Assembly: GCF_008831285.2 (NCBI RefSeq)
Contig: NC_045146.1
Span: 21,569,149-21,633,148 of the forward strand
Reading direction: 5' to 3'
Source of the DNA: Nymphaea colorata
Lineage: Eukaryota; Streptophyta; Magnoliopsida; Nymphaeales; Nymphaeaceae
DNA length: 64,000 nt
Under the pieces are notes generated by a model, which was not told the origin of the DNA, made no database searches, and was given only the letters and a program-made list of their open reading frames with translations. A program made the position numbers and the translations under genes. Below are positions 62,908-64,000 of this stretch, in pieces; the first letter of the stretch is position 1, and every line of letters begins with the position of its first letter.

Positions 62908-64000
62908 CTGCAAATAGTCAGTTAAGCAAGAAAACCTTCAGCTAAGCATACGAGGAAAAAACGCAGGAAAGTACTCTAGTGCAAGTGAGCAATTACTAAA
63001 TGTCATCAAATTGGAAAGTAGATGGAAACAGTGGCTGCAGCCAAGCACTATGTTCCGAAGAAAGAACCAAAACCCAGCAGTTGTATTTGAACAAGACAGG
63101 AAGCTTCATCTGTTATACATGCAATATCCAAAGCATTGCCACAATGTATAGAGGAAATCCTCTCATGTTCCCTTTGCTGAAGAAACATAGTTACCATACA
63201 TAGTCAACATACAATTGTGATGACAGTTCTGGTGACAAGGAAGACTGTCAACTTTTCTGCACGTGTCAATTGTCAACCTTACAAGTTACAACTTACAACC
63301 ATATCATGCACATTAGTTAATAACAAAACTGCAAAAATATAAGTAATAACAATTTAACATGATGCCACTACAAATATCCAATAGCAGCTGGCCCTTGATT
63401 TATAGTGATCAGGGATCACCTGGCCCAAAACGATAAGAAAACCTAGGTAGGATTATATGAATCCAGATGTGCATCAAGCAGATATATTATTCAAATTTTG
63501 TTATTTTAATATGCCCAACACCAGCTAAGATATATGAAATCTGATCAAAATAGAAAAATAACTGTCAATTTGTCTACAAATATGCCCTTGGAATGAAGCA
63601 TCTCAAGTACTTGAGTATCTTAGCAGTGATAAATTAGAGGCTAAACATAAAAAAGGATGATGAAGTTGCATGCTTTCCTCCTCCAAGAGATCTAAAGAAA
63701 CAAATTAAATCCCTCTTTCAGGAGTCATCATTTTTGCTCGACTTTACCAACAAACTTGACCTAAAGTTAATTATCTCCAGTAGCAGTTACCCATCATCAT
63801 ATTTCATTCCACAGAATATCTGATGCAAGAAATACCAATATTTCAGAAGTTACTAACATTTTGCTTTTGTTATTTTAAAAAAATTGAAATGGATAATTTG
63901 ACTAGCACTATAGAATGTCAGTTGCTGAATATTAGGAGCACAAGATGGACCTAACTTTGCACAGCATTATGTAGAAAACGTGCAGCAATGTTCATGAAAA
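62908..64000. other. Probable intron sequence of the membrane-protein gene
   Basis: AT-rich with no recognisable exon on either strand. Because the minus-strand gene at 62097-62907 lacks its start, this stretch is probably intronic, with the remaining 5' exons inside an undetected short exon or beyond the window. Confidence 0.4.

Overview
This window is nuclear genomic DNA of a land plant, most probably a flowering plant. The protein-coding genes have short GT-AG introns and encode plant-typical families: a two-trihelix GT-2/GTL1-type transcription factor and a DUF604 Fringe-related glycosyltransferase. They sit in long AT-rich, microsatellite-rich intergenic DNA with decayed transposons. Species cannot be fixed from the sequence alone.

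Layout. 1-8166: AT-rich, no supported gene. 8167-9892 (+): a two-exon gene for a protein with a low-complexity, endocytic-motif-rich N-terminus and a C-terminal TPR block; its first exon carries an apparent one-base frameshift near 8239. 9893-32894: about 23 kb with no gene I can support. It holds a perfect 40-bp-arm foldback (19597-19679), a diverged 118-bp tandem duplication (15703-15943), a perfect 65-bp tandem duplication (28066-28195), a GC-rich island (28240-28720), a Tourist-like MITE (28952-29050) and several long microsatellites. 32895-36206 (-): GTL1-like trihelix factor, three exons, 742 residues, followed upstream by a long CT-rich leader/promoter region. 36207-53246: gene-poor, with SINE-like relics, an ABRE-bearing GC-rich patch, an inverted pair of about 190-bp exon-like segments (48355-48548 and 52819-53008) and, between them, a 604-bp Mutator-like non-autonomous element (51510-52113). 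53247-55101 (-): DUF604 glycosyltransferase, three exons, 519 residues. 57720-60150 (+): a broken LINE. 62097-62907 (-): the last three exons of an unrecognised multi-pass membrane protein whose 5' part lies beyond what I could identify.

The genes do not form a functional cluster. The best-supported gene models were reconstructed by joining exons by hand: splice sites and reading phases close exactly for the trihelix and DUF604 genes and for the visible part of the membrane protein. The most surprising structures are the perfect foldback, the TPR-gene frameshift, the inverted exon-like pair with a transposon between the arms, and the clean MULE-like insertion.
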